A stretch of DNA of 64,000 bases from Cafeteria roenbergensis (GCA_008330645.1 VLTN01000001.1:124001-188000), one strand, 5' to 3'. Shown: positions 42,528-54,487, numbered from the stretch's first letter. Notes: generated by a model not told the origin, from the sequence alone. Program-made: numbers and translations.

Positions 42528-43541
42528 TCACGCCTTGGATGAGGAGGAGGAGGACGACGAACCAGCCGGAGTGAACGACGCTCCGGCGGCGGCAACAGCG
42601 GCGCCAAACGCCGTTGAGGACATGCCCATCGCGCCGCCGTCAGCAACGAAACCGCTGGACGACGCGCCGCCAGCAGCAGCGGCGGCGGCAGCCTTGGCGG
42701 CCCTGCCCTTGTTCGCGAGCGAACCCATGGTAGTGATGCCCGTGGCCTCCAGAGTGGCTTGCACCTGCGCCGCCTCCTCTGCGGTGCGGCCCACAGCAGC
42801 GGCCGCCTCCTTGATGATCTCGGTACGGGCGCGGGGAGGAACCAGGCGGATGCCCTCGGCAATGGCCTGGCGGTCGGCGAGCTGCTGGAGGGCGGCGCTG
42901 CCCTTGAGGCGGGCCTCGAGGAAGCGCTTCTCGCGGGTCGTCCTGATCTCGTCGATGCGCTTCATCGCGCGGATCGTGGTCGCCACCAGGTTCCGGTCGT
43001 AGCGCACGGGCTCGTTGCGGCGCTTCTCGAACTCGAACGTGGCGTCCTGCGGTCGGCAGGGCAGTGGTGGCGGCAAATGCAGGCAACCAGTTGGCGGAAC
43101 GCGCCCCACCAGCTCGCGAGAACCACGAGCCGCAAGCCGCATCGAGGCCCGTCGCCGCGCGCTGGGACGAGACGTTCCTGGGTACTCACCACCGTCATGT
43201 CCTTGCCGCTCGCCTTGCGGAAGGCCTTGGTCCAGCGCACCTTGCGCGGGTTGCGCTTCGTCATGAACGAGCGGCGGCACTTGCTTCGGCAGAAGCGGAA
43301 CACCTGCGGCGAGAGCCAGGGCGATCGGGCCAAAGCTTCGATGTGGACTCGTGCGAGACGCTCCGGCCGTGCGGTGGAAGCGGCAGCCGTCTCCGCAACA
43401 GCGAGGCGCGAGCGCGGGAGGAAAAGAGCTTCCACTCGGGAGCGGCGAGGCCGAGCTCACCTTGCAGTCGTTCCGCACGAACATGGTGCCGTGCCCAGGG
43501 TAAGACGGGCTCCCGCAAAAGCTGCACGACTCGATCCGCAT
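42528..43541 (-). CDS. RLP24: RLP24, 60S ribosome biogenesis factor (eL24-like)
   Basis: Exons 43461-43541, 43190-43303 and 42528-43046; 237 residues. RLP24 occupies the eL24 site on nucleolar pre-60S particles, recruits the AAA-ATPase Afg2/Drg1 in the cytoplasm and is then replaced by eL24. The spliced protein starts [19 protein letters not shown], continues [13 protein letters not shown], so it retains both CxxC-type cysteine pairs. It then reads [20 protein letters not shown] and, after the second splice, [19 protein letters not shown]. The C-terminal helix has [19 protein letters not shown], typical of RLP24 and absent from eL24. The last 80 residues are Ala/Gly/Ser-rich, longer than in yeast or human. 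Introns 43304-43460 and 43047-43189 are in phase 0. Confidence 0.93.
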   Translation of the reverse strand: MRIESCSFCGSPSYPGHGTMFVRNDCKVSSASPLPSGSSFPPALAPRCCGDGCRFHRTAGASRTSPHRSFGPIALALAAGVPLLPKQVPPLVHDEAQPAQGALDQGLPQGERQGHDGGEYPGTSRPSARRRASMRLAARGSRELVGRVPPTGCLHLPPPLPCRPQDATFEFEKRRNEPVRYDRNLVATTIRAMKRIDEIRTTREKRFLEARLKGSAALQQLADRQAIAEGIRLVPPRARTEIIKEAAAAVGRTAEEAAQVQATLEATGITTMGSLANKGRAAKAAAAAAAGGASSSGFVADGGAMGMSSTAFGAAVAAAGASFTPAGSSSSSSSSKA

Positions 43542-43877
43542 GGCAGCTGCTGCACCCCCGGTCGGACCCTGGCGTGCGGGCGCGATGTTCGACGAGGCTC
43601 GATGCAGAGCCGCACCGCGACCGAAGGCTCTGCTGGCAACCCACTTGCCAAACCGATTGCAACTGCAGCCGAGCGGCGAGCCGGCGCGGGCAGGCGCCCT
43701 GCTCGCCAAGGCGCCGCCCCGAGGGCGCGCACCGCATCCCCGTGTGCCACGCGTGCGCTCTTGGCGACAGTTCTCGTGTGTCGCCGTGGGAGCCTCGAGG
43801 GGCCGCTCGGGCAGCAAAACCATTCAACGCGGAACCGGGCACACTCACTCAAGCAGCACTCAATCCAGCCGGGACTC
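43542..43877 (-). other. spacer NCAPH2 3' end / RLP24 promoter
   Basis: 336 bp between the NCAPH2 stop and the RLP24 start. No motif recognised. Confidence 0.4.
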
Positions 43878-46800
43878 TCATACCTTGCCGGCACGCATGC
43901 CCGCGCGGCGCGTCCCGCGCACACGGGGCGCCTTGGCCTCCGGGGAAGCGATGCCGTCGTCGGAGCTGTCGGCCTCCGAGTCGGAGTCGCCTTGCGCGAG
44001 CAGCGAGGCAGCTGCGGACACCGCGGAGGCCGCGGACGCCTTGCGCCCCAGACGGCTCGACGCCTCCGCCTGCGACAGCGGCGCGAGGGGCCGCTTCGTG
44101 GACCGCACGGACGCTGTTGAGGCGGTGCGGGAGGGCTTGGCCGCCGCGGCAGGGGCGGCGGCCTGGGCCGCAGCTTCCATCGCCAGCAGCGCCGGCTGAA
44201 GCTGTTCGTCCTCGAACACCGGCGCCCCGCGGCGGGACGACGTCCGCTTGGCCTCGGGCGTATCGCCGTGCACGCGGCTGGTTTTGCGGCCGCGCCCGCC
44301 GCTCGCCGGGGCCTGTGCGACAGACCCCCCCTTGCGAGAGGCTCCAGCCCTCCCGCTGCGAGCCCGCCGGGATCCGGCAGCCGCGGCGCCTGCGGGCGCA
44401 CCGCTGTCGTCTTCCCCCCCCTCCTCACTCGCCTCCGCCTCCGCCTCCTCGTCCTCGTCGTCGCGCCGGCCCCGGCGGGCTCTGCCGCGCGTGCGCTTGG
44501 GCGGCGTGCTGGCCTGTGCCATGGCCGCCTTGGTCGTCGCAGCTCTGCCAGCCACTTCGCCCATTTGGTCGAGGTGCGCAATGGCGCTCCCGGAGTGCAG
44601 CAGCCTCACGCGGAGCTCTGCGCAGGCGCTCCCCACGGCGGCGGCGCCGACGTCCTCCGGGTGGACCAGCTCGACGTTCCCGGCGTTGGCGAGCTGCAGC
44701 AGAGCCAGGAAGGATCGCGCAACCTGGGGCGGCCCCGCCCCGAGGCCCTTGACGATGTGGCCGCCGCCCTCCTCCTCCTGGGCCCCGTCGTCGCCTCCGT
44801 GGGCGTGCCTGCCGCCGCCCAGCCCTGCCTCGTCGTCGCCCTCCGCAGTCGGCACGAAGTCGCCGCCTTGACGCAGCAGCGAGCCAAAGTCCACCTCGAC
44901 CTCCTCCTCCTCATCATCATCCCCAGCGTCGCCGCGGCCGCCTGCGCCGGCCGCCGCAGCCCTCGAAGCCGCCAGCGCCCCCATGACCCCTCGGCCGTAC
45001 GCCTGCACGTCGAACACGCCGCGGAGCTCCTCCTCCTCGAGGGCACGGCCGACCGACTCCGTCCAAGCCGACACTCGCCTGGCCATGTCAGTGGTGCCCA
45101 CCTCCTCCTCGGCGCTGCGGAGGAACTCGTCGCGGAACCGAGCGACCATGGCCTCGTACGACCCGGCCGCCGCGGCCGCCCCAGCGCCGGAGCTCGCAGA
45201 GTGGCCACCGCTGCCGCCGTGCACCCGGCCGGGACTGCCGAAGCCAGCCGCCCCGGGCCCGAAGAGTGCTGCTCGCGCGCTGAGACGCCCGCCGTCGCTC
45301 TCGTCGCCGTCAAACCCGCCAGCCTCGTCGCTGCCGCCGCCGTACTCGGCGAAACCGCCGCCGGCCTCGACACCGCCCCCCATCTCGGGAAGGTCGCCGC
45401 CGAAGTCACCGTCGTCCCCGGCATCGAATGCGGCCTCGGCCTCGGCGTCGTCGTCGTCATCGTCGTCGGCGCCTGCTAGCACGCGCCCGCCAGCAACACC
45501 GTGGGCCGCCGCAGCGGCCGACGAGGCGGCTGCCCGCCTGGACACCGGAGCAGCTGCTCTGGCCAGACGAGCCCTGGCCACGGCAGCGCGCGCCGCCGCG
45601 TAGTAGCCCTGCATCTCCGGCAGAGCCGGCGCGGCGGCGGTCTCGGACACGTCCACGGGCACGCCGAGCGCGCCGGCCAGCCGCGCGGAGAGTGCGGCGG
45701 CAGAGCCCATCACACCGGCAGAGCCGATCGCGCCGAGCGGAGCAAGAGCGGCCACTGCAGCGCCCGGGATGCGCACGCCCCCAGCCTCGTCGTAGCCTGA
45801 CGAGGCCACGAGAAGGGCGCTCTTGGGGGTGCTGGTGGTCCGGGCGGGCCGCAGGGGGCGCGCCTTGGAGGGCCGAGCGACGCCCTTCACGCCGGCAGAG
45901 CGCGCCTGCCGCAGAACAGCATCGCTCTCGTCCTCCAGCCGCAGCTGCAGCCACGGGTCGTCGCGGGCAGCCGCAGCAGCGGAGGGGCCTGCTGAGCCCT
46001 CCTCGCCGTCGGCGTCAGCGTCGGCGTCGCCATAGCCGGCCTCGTCGCCGGCCGCCGCTGCGGCCCACAGCGCGGCCAGTCCGCGGGGCTGCTTGCGCCG
46101 GCGAGCGGCCGCCAGCGCGCCCTCCTCGCCCCCGCCGCCGGCGCCAGTCCACGGCCCAGCGCCGCCGCCGGCAGCCGCCTGCTCTGCGCCGAACCAGCCG
46201 CCGTCGTGGTCGTCGTACTCGGCGAAACCGCCACCGGCCTGCATGCCGCCCCCCATCTCGGCAAGCTCGCCTGCCCCGAAGTGAGCGGTGCGGTCTGTGG
46301 CCGGGGAGGCGCCTGTTGCAGAGCCGTCCATGAAGGACAGGGCCCCCACGATGCCCCCGGGCCCGCTGAGGGCCCCTCCCCGCGTCGCAGCACCGGCAGA
46401 GCCGCCAGCCAGCGGGCGGAGGTCCCCGGGCCCCATCCCGCCGTCTTGGCCGAGCCCGAGCGAGCCGCCGGCGACGCCGAGCAGCCCGGCCCCGCCCTGC
46501 CCTCCCATCATGAGGGCGCCCGAGCCGTCGTCCACCTGGCAGCTGCCGAGGCGGAAGGCGGAGGTGCCCCCCCCGGCGTCGGACCTGGCCGACCCCATGC
46601 GAGAGAGCGGCGTGCGTGCCATGAGGTCGGCTGACGTGGAGGCTGCCCCCTTCCGCGCCGAGGAGGCCGCGCGGCCGGGGGTGGAGCCGTGCCTGCTCGC
46701 AGACGCGACCGTGGCGATGGCTGCGAAGGCGTCGTGGGGCTCGAGCAGGTCAACCGCCCCGCCGCCCTCCTTGATGACGTCATCGAGGAGGAGGAGCTCC

Positions 46801-47822
46801 GTGTCGGCAAGCTCGAGGGCGTCTTGGTCGATCCCCTCCTTGAGCGAGGACTGCTGCTTGCCCTTGCGCCGGCGGTCCTTGGAGATGAGGTGCACCTCGT
46901 CGAGGGTCTTCCAGATCTGCAAACACGAGGGCAAGGGCAAAGGAGGTGGAGGAGGGTGGTGACGTCCTGGCCTGGGCTCGGAGTTTGCGCGAAAGTCGCA
47001 GGGCTCGGAGCGGACGCGGCCGCGGCCTCGCGCTGGGCGGGGCGCTCTTCGGCCCGCTCGATGAACGCGCCTGGCCGCGCCGAGCCATTGTGCGGGGCAG
47101 GCTGCGGCTCACAAGCTCGTAAAGGTACTCGACCTTGCGCGAGTACACGCAAGTGGAGCCCTGAATGAGTGTCGCAGCCTCGGCGAAATTCAGCCTCGCG
47201 GCCCCGTCGAAGGAGATGGAGATTGCCTCTGCGAGGAGCGCGCCCAGGGACGACGGCAGACACAGCACGGGAGGGTCGTGGAGGGCGGACGGGGCGCTCA
47301 CGGCCGCCTGGGGAGCCGACCGCCGGCTTGCACCCCGTGCAGTTGAGGCAGCGAACCCTGCTCTCGCAAGTGACCCCGCCACTGCAGCGCCTCACCAAGC
47401 TCCTCGAGGTAGTGCTCGAGCTCGTTGGCAATGTTGATGTCCCAGTTCTTCGCCAGGTCGCTGCGCGGGGCCGCGGGAGGCCGCAGGTCCGAGGCACATG
47501 GGGCAACGGTCGCTGAGCGTGCAAAGCAGCAGGCGGCAACTGGCACTCCGCTGGGCGCCAGACTCCCGCCGCACCCCCAGGAGGCAGTCGCCCCAGCGCA
47601 CCCTCCTCCCCCCCTCGGTCCCGCACGGGAGGGCATCTCCGGCGCGCTCGAAGGTCGCCGGGTTCCCGAGCGTGGGGCAAAGCCGCTCCGTGCGTTCGCT
47701 CGCCCGGAGCGCGGCTGCTGGTCCCCCGGGCCGCGGCTTCGCCCGCCGGCTCCTCACCGAATCGGCTTGAGGAGGTGTGCGAAGCGGTTCTCCCTCTCCC
47801 CGTCGGCATCGCTTGCGGCCAT
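43878..47822 (-). CDS. NCAPH2: condensin II kleisin subunit H2
   Basis: Exons 47758-47822, 47396-47460, 47113-47228 and 43878-46916; about 1094 residues. NCAPH2 is the kleisin bridging SMC2/SMC4 heads in condensin II. The N-terminal kleisin helices are split over three small exons: [31 protein letters not shown], then [23 protein letters not shown] and [13 protein letters not shown], followed by [12 protein letters not shown] in exon 4. Each join keeps phase and matches animal and plant CAP-H2. The C-terminal winged-helix part is [19 protein letters not shown] with LRVRLLHSG. The middle is long, Gly/Ala/Asp-rich and contains a repeated [13 protein letters not shown] motif. A basic tail ([17 protein letters not shown]) follows the winged helix, unusual in length. 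Confidence 0.9.
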
Positions 47823-48373
47823 CTCGCTCCGCGCAAGGGGAGCTGCTGCGCCCTCGCGTCGGTGGTCCCGCTCGGCAAACGGGCGCCAACCGCGGCGGCT
47901 CTGCCGGCAGAAGCTGCGAATTTGTGCGACGCGAGCCCCGCTGTGGCAGGGGCGTGCGCGGCAGCCTGGCAGCCGGCCGCTCCGTTGCATCGCGCCAGCG
48001 ATGCCCCCAATCGTGCGCGCTTCGAATGCGCCCGCGGCAATCGACAGAGGCGGCGCGCCTCGCGGCCGCCCACCAAATTCAGTGTGGATCGACCACCGGC
48101 AAACGAGCAACTTGACGGGGCTGCGCTTGCGGTCCCCTCGCCGCCTCGCCGCAAGAGCCAATCGGGGCCCAACCACGCGCGCGCAGCGCACGAGCCGCCA
48201 CGGGCGGCTGCCTGCGTCGCCTCGCTCCCGCGGGCCCGCCGTTGCGGACGCCGAGCGCGCAGAGCCAGCAAGTCCAGGAGAGTTCGCCGCCGAGTTCGGG
48301 ACCGGAAAACGTGGGGCTCTCACTCGCGACTCCGGCCGAGAGCCCGCCTCGCCGGATTCAGCCGAGGGCAGCC
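47823..48373. promoter_or_regulatory. divergent intergenic region NCAPH2 / unknown gene
   Basis: 551 bp with no recognisable gene or repeat; should contain both promoters. Confidence 0.4.
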
Positions 48374-50297
48374 ATGCCCACAGGGCTCGTGGCGCCCGAC
48401 GCAGCCGCCCACATCCTGGCCTGCGCGGGCGTGCCTCGAGACGGGGCGCTGCCTGCTGCGACGCATGCCGTGGCGATCGGGTCAGGCTGGGGAGTCGCCA
48501 AGGCGCGGCGCGCAGCGGCAGCGGCCAAAGCGCTGCTGCGGTGCGCCGAGTCAGGCGCCGCGCTGCCGGCCGAGGAGCGGGCCAAGCTGTTCGAGGCACT
48601 CTCGGCTGACTGGGTGCTCACCAGCGATGACTGGTTCCAAAACGTGCTGCGATCGCTGTCGACGGCCGCGGGGCCCGTCCCGTCCGCGTGGCTCGCGACG
48701 CACCGGTCTTGGGTGGTCACCATGGCCAACGCCTTCCGGGACAGCGTGCTCGGAATGCACGCGGGAGCCGTCGTCACGGCGGGGCAAGCTGTTCCCGCGG
48801 GCACTGTGCTCTGGGGCGCAGGCGAGCCCTTCAACGCCATCTGGACCACCGCAGAGGTGCTCGCCACCGTCTTCTTCCCGGATGTGCCGAGCGTGGACCA
48901 CGGCCTCGGGCCCCGCCGCGTCGCGTGAGCACGCTGCCCGGGCTGGCGCTCTCGCAGCCGGCTAGCGCCGCGAGCTGCGACAGCCCCCTTGACCCCGCCC
49001 CGCTTGCCCACCGCCCCGGCTGCGCCCGCGCTTCCGCAGGCCGAGCAACGAGCAGCTGCTGATCGGGGCGGGAGAGGGCCTGCCCAAGCTGGCGGAGGAG
49101 GCCGTGCGCGTGTTCGCGTGGCTGCGACTGAACGCCGCCGACCCGCAGGTCCGAGAGTGCATTCCCAACGTCTTCGACGGCCCCATGATCCCGGCGTTTA
49201 CAAGCCTTCAGGGCTACGAGCCGGGAGGCGGGAAGCTCTCGGCTGCGCTGGGACCGGCCGCGGCCGCGGGGGCCTCCCCGGCGGAGTGTGCGCGTGCCTG
49301 CTTCGACAACGAGACCCGCGTGCGCGGACTTTTTGCGACGTTTGGGGTGCCCGACGATCAGGCAGTTCCCCTCGTGGCGGGCATTCTGGAGGGCTCCAGG
49401 GTGCGCGGCGGCAAGTGCTTCGGGCGGCCTGTGCGGGAGGCGCGGGCAGCCGTGAGCGCAGGCGTGTGGAAGGCCGCGCTGGTGCTGGCCAGGGCGGCTT
49501 CCAAGGCCACCTCGCCTGCCTCTCCCGGTTCGGACCCCGAGGACGCACCAGCCTCTGCCAAGGCGGCCTCCCAGGAGCCCGCCTCCCAGGAGCCCGCCTC
49601 CCAGGAAGCCGCCGCAGCAGCCGGCGACGGCGCAGCGGCTGATGCCGCCCAGGCGCAGGCCGACGCGCTGTTTGAGCTGTCCTCGGCTCTCCTTCAAGAG
49701 GACGCGGAGGCCGCCGCGTTGCTCATTCGCGGCGCCGGCGTGGCGGTGGCGGTCCCGGCCGCGACCGGCTCCGTGCCCGTGTGTAGCTCCGGCTCAGAGC
49801 TCCGCAGACGCGACTCGGGCGAGTGTCGCATGGCAGCCGAGCCGGAGCCAAGCCCTCGCGGCGCCACCAAGGCGCGGCCGACGGCCTGGCACTACGACGG
49901 GGCGTCTGCGCTGCGTTTCGCCGTGTCGCGGGCGCGGGTCGCGGGGGGGCTGCGGCACGCCCACGCCCTTGACAGGCTGGCTGCAGCGTGCGCCTCGCCC
50001 TCCCCGTCGCGCCTGCGGGCCGTCGAGGCGGCGCTGCGCTGCTGCGCGGCGGCGACGGGCGAGGACAGGAGCCGGCCCGGCGCTGGCAAGGCCGGCATCC
50101 GGCGCGTCAGGCCGGACTCGTCCTTTGCGGCCTTCGAGGGCCTGGCCCGCTGTTTCGCCGAGGAGGCCGCCCGGGGCTTGCCGCCCACTGCCGTGGAGCT
50201 GGCGAGGGCTCGCGCTGTGCAGACGGGCGCGCTGGACGCTGTCGAGGCCAAGCGGGAGGCCCTCATCAAGGGACCAGGCGGAGCCAGCGCGACCTAG
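48374..50297 (+). CDS. unrecognised two-exon gene, soluble protein
   Basis: Exons 48374-48924 and 49040-50297; intron of 115 bp (GTGAGC...CGCAG) splits an Ala codon. The product has 602 residues. The first 185 look ordered, with helices and short hydrophobic strands (WVLTSDDWFQNVLRSL, HRSWVVTMANAFRDSVLGMHAG, WGAGEPFNAIWTTAEVLATV). Exon 2 continues with NEQLLIGAGEGLPKLAEEAVRV and VRECIPNVFDGPMIPAF. A repeated SQEPA linker (about residues 365-385) precedes a second helical part near the C-terminus. No transmembrane segment, signal peptide or known catalytic motif was seen. Confidence 0.65.
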
Positions 50298-50664
50298 CAG
50301 CACGGCGCACGTGGCAGCGGCGGCGCATGTGTATGTGTGTGCATGTGTATGTGGGCGGGAGGGGCCTGTCACAAACTGGCCTGTCCCGCGACTGCACTGC
50401 GAGATGAAGCGTTGAGCCTGCCCGGCGGGCCGGCCACACACAAGCGAGAGCCGACACAGCGCGCGGCCCTCTTGCGGGAGGCCAGGGTATGCAAACCGGC
50501 CGCGCCACTGTCAAAGCCGCTCAAGAAGGGGGGCGCGGCTGGCCGGCGATGCTCCAAGCAGTGCTTGCGCTGCCCAACAATCTGCCGCTCTGCCGGCGCG
50601 GTCCGATGGAAGCCGCAGCGGCCGGGCACCCAGAGGCGGCGAGGCTGCGCGTCGGCGGGCCAGC
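50298..50664 (+). other. intergenic region
   Basis: 367 bp before ERV46, with a short TG-rich patch at 50327-50354; no gene recognised. Confidence 0.4.
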
Positions 50665-52147
50665 ATGAGCGGTTCTGTGCGGCAGCGTGGAATGGGGGCG
50701 GTGGGGTCGGGCCCCGTGTCGGGGGTGCGCCGAGCCCTCGAAAAGCTCGACGCCTTTCCCAAGTTCACCAAGGACTTCCGCGAGCAGACGACTGCCGGCG
50801 CTGTCGGTGAGACGTGGCCTTGGCGCATGTGTGGCTGGCGCACGCCGCAGAGAGCAGCAGCGCTGGCCGCGTGGGGCAGCCTTCCAGTCCGCGGCTAGTC
50901 GGAGTCGCCCCCCTGACCGGACGTGATTGGGCACGTGGCTCGCCTGCAGCCTTGCTCGGGCGCATCGCGCCGCTCGGCCTCCCTGCCTCGGCTGCCTTGG
51001 AACACGCACCCGAGTTGCGTCCCGTTCCCCGCTCACGTTCCCTCCTCCCGCTGCAGTGTCCATCGTCACTCTGCTCGTGATGCTCTGGCTCATTGTGTGC
51101 GAGACGGCCTGGTGGCTCAACGTGGAGGTCAGGGAGACCATGGAGGTCAACCACCACCGCAACGAGCAGCTCAAGATTTCCTTTGACATTTCCTTCCCCA
51201 GCGTGCCATGCTCCATGGTGAGCATCGACTCCCAGGACGTGACGGGGCAGCGCCACGAAAACGTGCTTCACAACATCTTCAAGCGCCGCGTGGACGCCTC
51301 AGGCGTTGCCGTGGGCCGTGCAGACGCCCACTCGCTCGGCGGCACGGTGACAACAGGCGACCAGCTGCTGGAGGAGAAGACGCGCGCCATGAAGGAGGGC
51401 CGCGAGACGCTCACGGAGGAGTCTGCCCGGCGCTCGGGCAAGGACTGCGGCTCCTGCTACGGCGCGGGCAGCCCCGGCCAGTGCTGCTCCACCTGCGACG
51501 AGGTCAAGGAGCTGTACCGCCAAAAGGGCTGGTCGTTCGACGCGGGCACGGTACAGCAGTGTAAGGAGGAGGGCGTCACAGGGGACGCGGAGGGCGACTC
51601 CAAGGACGGCTGCAACGTGTACGGCTTCGTGATGGTGCCTGCCGTGGCGGGCCAGCTGCACTTTGCACCGGCCAGCGAGATCGGCGCCCTCCACGACCGC
51701 ATCTTCGACCTCCGCGGCTGGACCCACAGCCGGTGGAACTCCACACACCAGATCAACAAGCTCAGCTTCGGGCCCTTCTTCGCCGGGCGGACCAACCCCC
51801 TGGACGGCGTGGCCCGCTCGTCCGCGGAGCAGGGCATGATCTGGAACTACTACGTGAAGGTGGTGCCCACCGACTTCAGCCCGCTGGGCGGCACGCCGGT
51901 GCAGTCCCACCAGTACAGCGTCACGGACCACAGCCGCGTGCTCGGCCCCTCCAGTCGCAGCCTCCCAGGGGTCCACTTCTCGTACGACGTCAGCCCCATC
52001 AAGGTGCGCATCGCGGAGGAGCGTCACTCCTTCGGGCACTTCCTCGTCGGCCTCAGCGCCATCATCGGCGGGGTGTACACCATCGCGCAGCTCCTCGACG
52101 GCGCAATCTACTCGGCCTTCAGGCGCCGCATCGGCCTGCCCAACTGA
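50665..52147 (+). CDS. ERGIC3: ERV46/ERGIC3-like ER-Golgi cargo receptor
   Basis: Exons 50665-50806 and 51057-52147; 410 residues. Erv46 pairs with Erv41 in COPI/COPII vesicles and retrieves escaped ER proteins. Exon 1 has the cytosolic LEKLDAFPKFTKDF. After the splice come TM1 (VSIVTLLVMLWLIVCETAWWL), SFDISFPSVPCSMVSIDSQDV, HNIFKRRVDASG, the family's cysteine block (CGSCYGAG, QCCSTCDEVKELY), GCNVYGFVMVPAVAGQLHFAP, INKLSFGPFF, NPLDGV, YYVKVVPTDF, QYSVTDH, and LPGVHFSYDVSPIKV. TM2 is GHFLVGLSAIIGGVYTIAQLL. The order and spacing match Erv46 rather than Erv41, which lacks the Cys block. The C-terminus RRRIGLPN has no evident KKxx motif. Confidence 0.93.
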
Positions 52148-52600
52148 GCCCCCGCCAGGGGCTGGAGGGGGGGGGGGGGTTCACCGGTCGCGCCCTCGCG
52201 GCAGGCGCCGGCTGGCAAGCGCGCGCGCCGCACCGAGAGGGGCGAAGGGGGCGAGGGGCGCGGGGCGCGAGTTCGTGGCTGCACCGGCCATGGAATCGGG
52301 GGATGGGACGTTCCTTGGCGCGGGCTTGGCGGCCTGGTGCCGCGCTGACGAAAGAGTGCGTCAGGCCGGTTGGCTTGGAGCTGCCCAGGCACGTGCGCGG
52401 GCCAAATTTTGCGTTGCAGACGGGCTCGCTGCGCCAGGCGCTAGCAGTCGCGCACACACACCCCACTCTCCCCGCGGCTGCTCGCGCGCGTCGGTGAAGC
52501 AGCACGCGCACCGCGGCCTGCCGAAATTACCCCGGAAGCAGAGCCGCCCGGCGGGTTGCATTTGCCATGTGCCACTCTGTCCGCGAGCGCGCCGCGCTCC
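52148..52600 (+). other. intergenic region
   Basis: 453 bp between ERV46 and the DUF72 gene; a G-rich homopolymer tract of more than ten bases starts at about 52167. Nothing else recognised. Confidence 0.4.
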
Positions 52601-53596
52601 ATGGACGGCTCCAGCGGCTGGGTCTTGTCCGGCACGTGCGGCTGGTCGGACCCATCGATTGCCCGTGCCGGGTTTTATCCGCGCAAGGCCACGACTGCGT
52701 CGGACAAGCTTCCGATTTACGCGCGGCGCTGGCAGGCCGTGGAAATCGACACCTCCACTTACGCCATCCCGACGGTGCGGCGAGTCGAGGAGTGGGCTTC
52801 CAAGACGCCCGCAGGGTTCGTCTTCAGCATCAAGGCGTTCGGGCTGTTCGCAAGCAAGGCCTGTCCTGCCAACGCCCTGCCGGCGGACATTCGCGGCTTG
52901 CACGCCGAGGCGCTGGCGCCCTTGGGCTCGACCCTGGCCTACGACACCCTTCCCGGGGACGTCTTGGACTCGGTGTGGGCCCGCTTCAACGATACGGTGG
53001 ACGCCCTGGTCCGGGCGGGCAAGCTGGGCGCGGTTGTGTTCCAGTTCAACCGCGGGTTTCTGCCCGGGCCTGCGGCCGCGGCGCACGTGTGCGAATGCCG
53101 CCGGAGGCTCCACCGATCGGCGGCCATGGCCGTCGAGTTCCGGTCGCACGCCTGGTTTTCGGGGGCGTGGGGCGAGCCCGGCGCCGCGGCGCAGGCAGCC
53201 TTCGACCCCGAGGCCGCCGTCCGAGACAGCGGCGTGCGCGCCGCCGGCGTCCTTCCCGCCGCGCCGCTGGCTGAGCCACCCGCCTGCACTCCAGCCGCCG
53301 CCGCGCGTTGCCGGGAGATCCGCGCAGACGTGACGGACTCTGGCTCTGCCGCCGACGCCGCAGCCGCGTCTTGCACCGCGCCAGCGGACGCCGGCGACGG
53401 CCCCACCGCGATGCAAGCCACGCTGCGGCTCCTCCGCGGGCTCGACGTCGCGCTCGTGGCGGCGGACGACCTGGACCACGAACTCCGCAGAGGCGCTCCG
53501 CCGGCGGTCGCGCGGCATCCTTCCGGCACGCCCGCACTGACGTCATCGTCCTTTGCGCCTGCCTCCACCTCCACCTCCAGTTCCACCTCCACCTCC

Positions 53597-53647
<51 letters not shown>

Positions 53648-54487
53648 GCGCTCCCTCGAGGCGCCCCGCCCCAGCTTCCCGAGCCGGCAGCAGCGGCCTC
53701 GCCGGCGCGACCCCCGCCGCCCGGCCGGGCGTCCGACGCGAGCGGCGGCGTCACCCTCCCCATCCACATGCACCTGACCAGCAGCCGGCTGTGCTACGTG
53801 CGGGTGCATCGCAGGGAGGGCACGATGCGCCTGCTGTCAGAGGCGCTGCTGGCTCGGTGGGCAGCCAGAATTGAGACCGCGGCCGCCATGGCGGAGACTC
53901 GCAACCCCGGAGACGCCGCACCCGGCCCCGGCGGCGCCCAGGCCGGAGCAGGCGGCAGCGCTCGTGTGGCGCCTGCGCGCCGCCCCCCCGTGTGCCTGGT
54001 CATGTGGGGCACTGACTGGGAGACGCAGCCACTCCAGAACGACGCAGCCCTCGCTGCCCGGCTGCCCTGCCTGTGGACGGCCTGGCAGGCGCAGCGGGCC
54101 GAGGCGCTGTCAAGGTCCGGCCTCGGCGCCTTCTTCCGCAAGGTCACGCCGGAGGCCGCGGCAGCAGCGGCGGCGACGAAGCCCGGAGCAGCAGGTCCGG
54201 GCGTTGACGGACCTGCTGCGGGGGCAGTGGGCGGCGAGGACGGGAAAGGCCGAGGCAGCCCGGGCGACACCGCGGCGTCCCCCAGCGCGACGATTGACCT
54301 CAGCGCCGACAGCCCGCCCCAGGCGAGGCGCCCAACAGCGGGCTTCGGCAAGGCGCGTCCTTCCTCGTCAAAGGGCTCCCCCGGGCGGAAAAAGAGTCCA
54401 GTCAAGCGCGCGCGCAGCCCGGGGCAGCTCGCGCTGACGTCAATGTTCTCCTCGCCCAAGCGCGCTGCGCGCTCCAGCCCGGGCTGA
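52601..54487 (+). CDS. DUF72 (YecE-like) TIM-barrel protein with disordered nuclear-type tail
   Basis: Single exon, 628 residues. The N-terminal DUF72 domain shows LSGTCGWSDPSI, FYPRKA, YARRWQAVEIDTSTYAIP, VEEWASKTPAGFVFSIKAFG, GAVVFQFN and, later, MAVEFRSHAWF. The barrel is interrupted by two low-complexity insertions (about residues 210-260 and 305-390, the second with a 19-Ala run from a GCG microsatellite). MHLTSSRLCYVRVHRREG and VCLVMWGTDWETQ resume the fold. The tail is unusual: GLGAFFRKVTP, an acidic TIDLSADSP, Ser/Lys-rich SPGRKKSPVKRARSPG and a final QLALTSMFSSP. DUF72 proteins have no settled biochemical function. The tail suggests nuclear localisation. Confidence 0.85.
53597..53645 (+). 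repeat. GCG trinucleotide repeat (poly-Ala)
   Basis: About sixteen uninterrupted GCG/GGC triplets encode most of a 19-Ala run in the DUF72 protein. Confidence 0.93.

Noticed and set aside
43457-44581. Arg/Pro-rich minus frame over RLP24 and NCAPH2
   Set aside because: Out of frame with the conserved RLP24 and NCAPH2 exons.
43064-44752. 562-residue plus frame opposite RLP24 and NCAPH2
   Set aside because: Antisense to conserved exons, with shifting composition and no domain.
43878-47822. Initial reading as cohesin Rad21/Scc1
   Set aside because: The N-terminal exons match the CAP-H2 signature ([15 protein letters not shown]) rather than Rad21, so I call NCAPH2.
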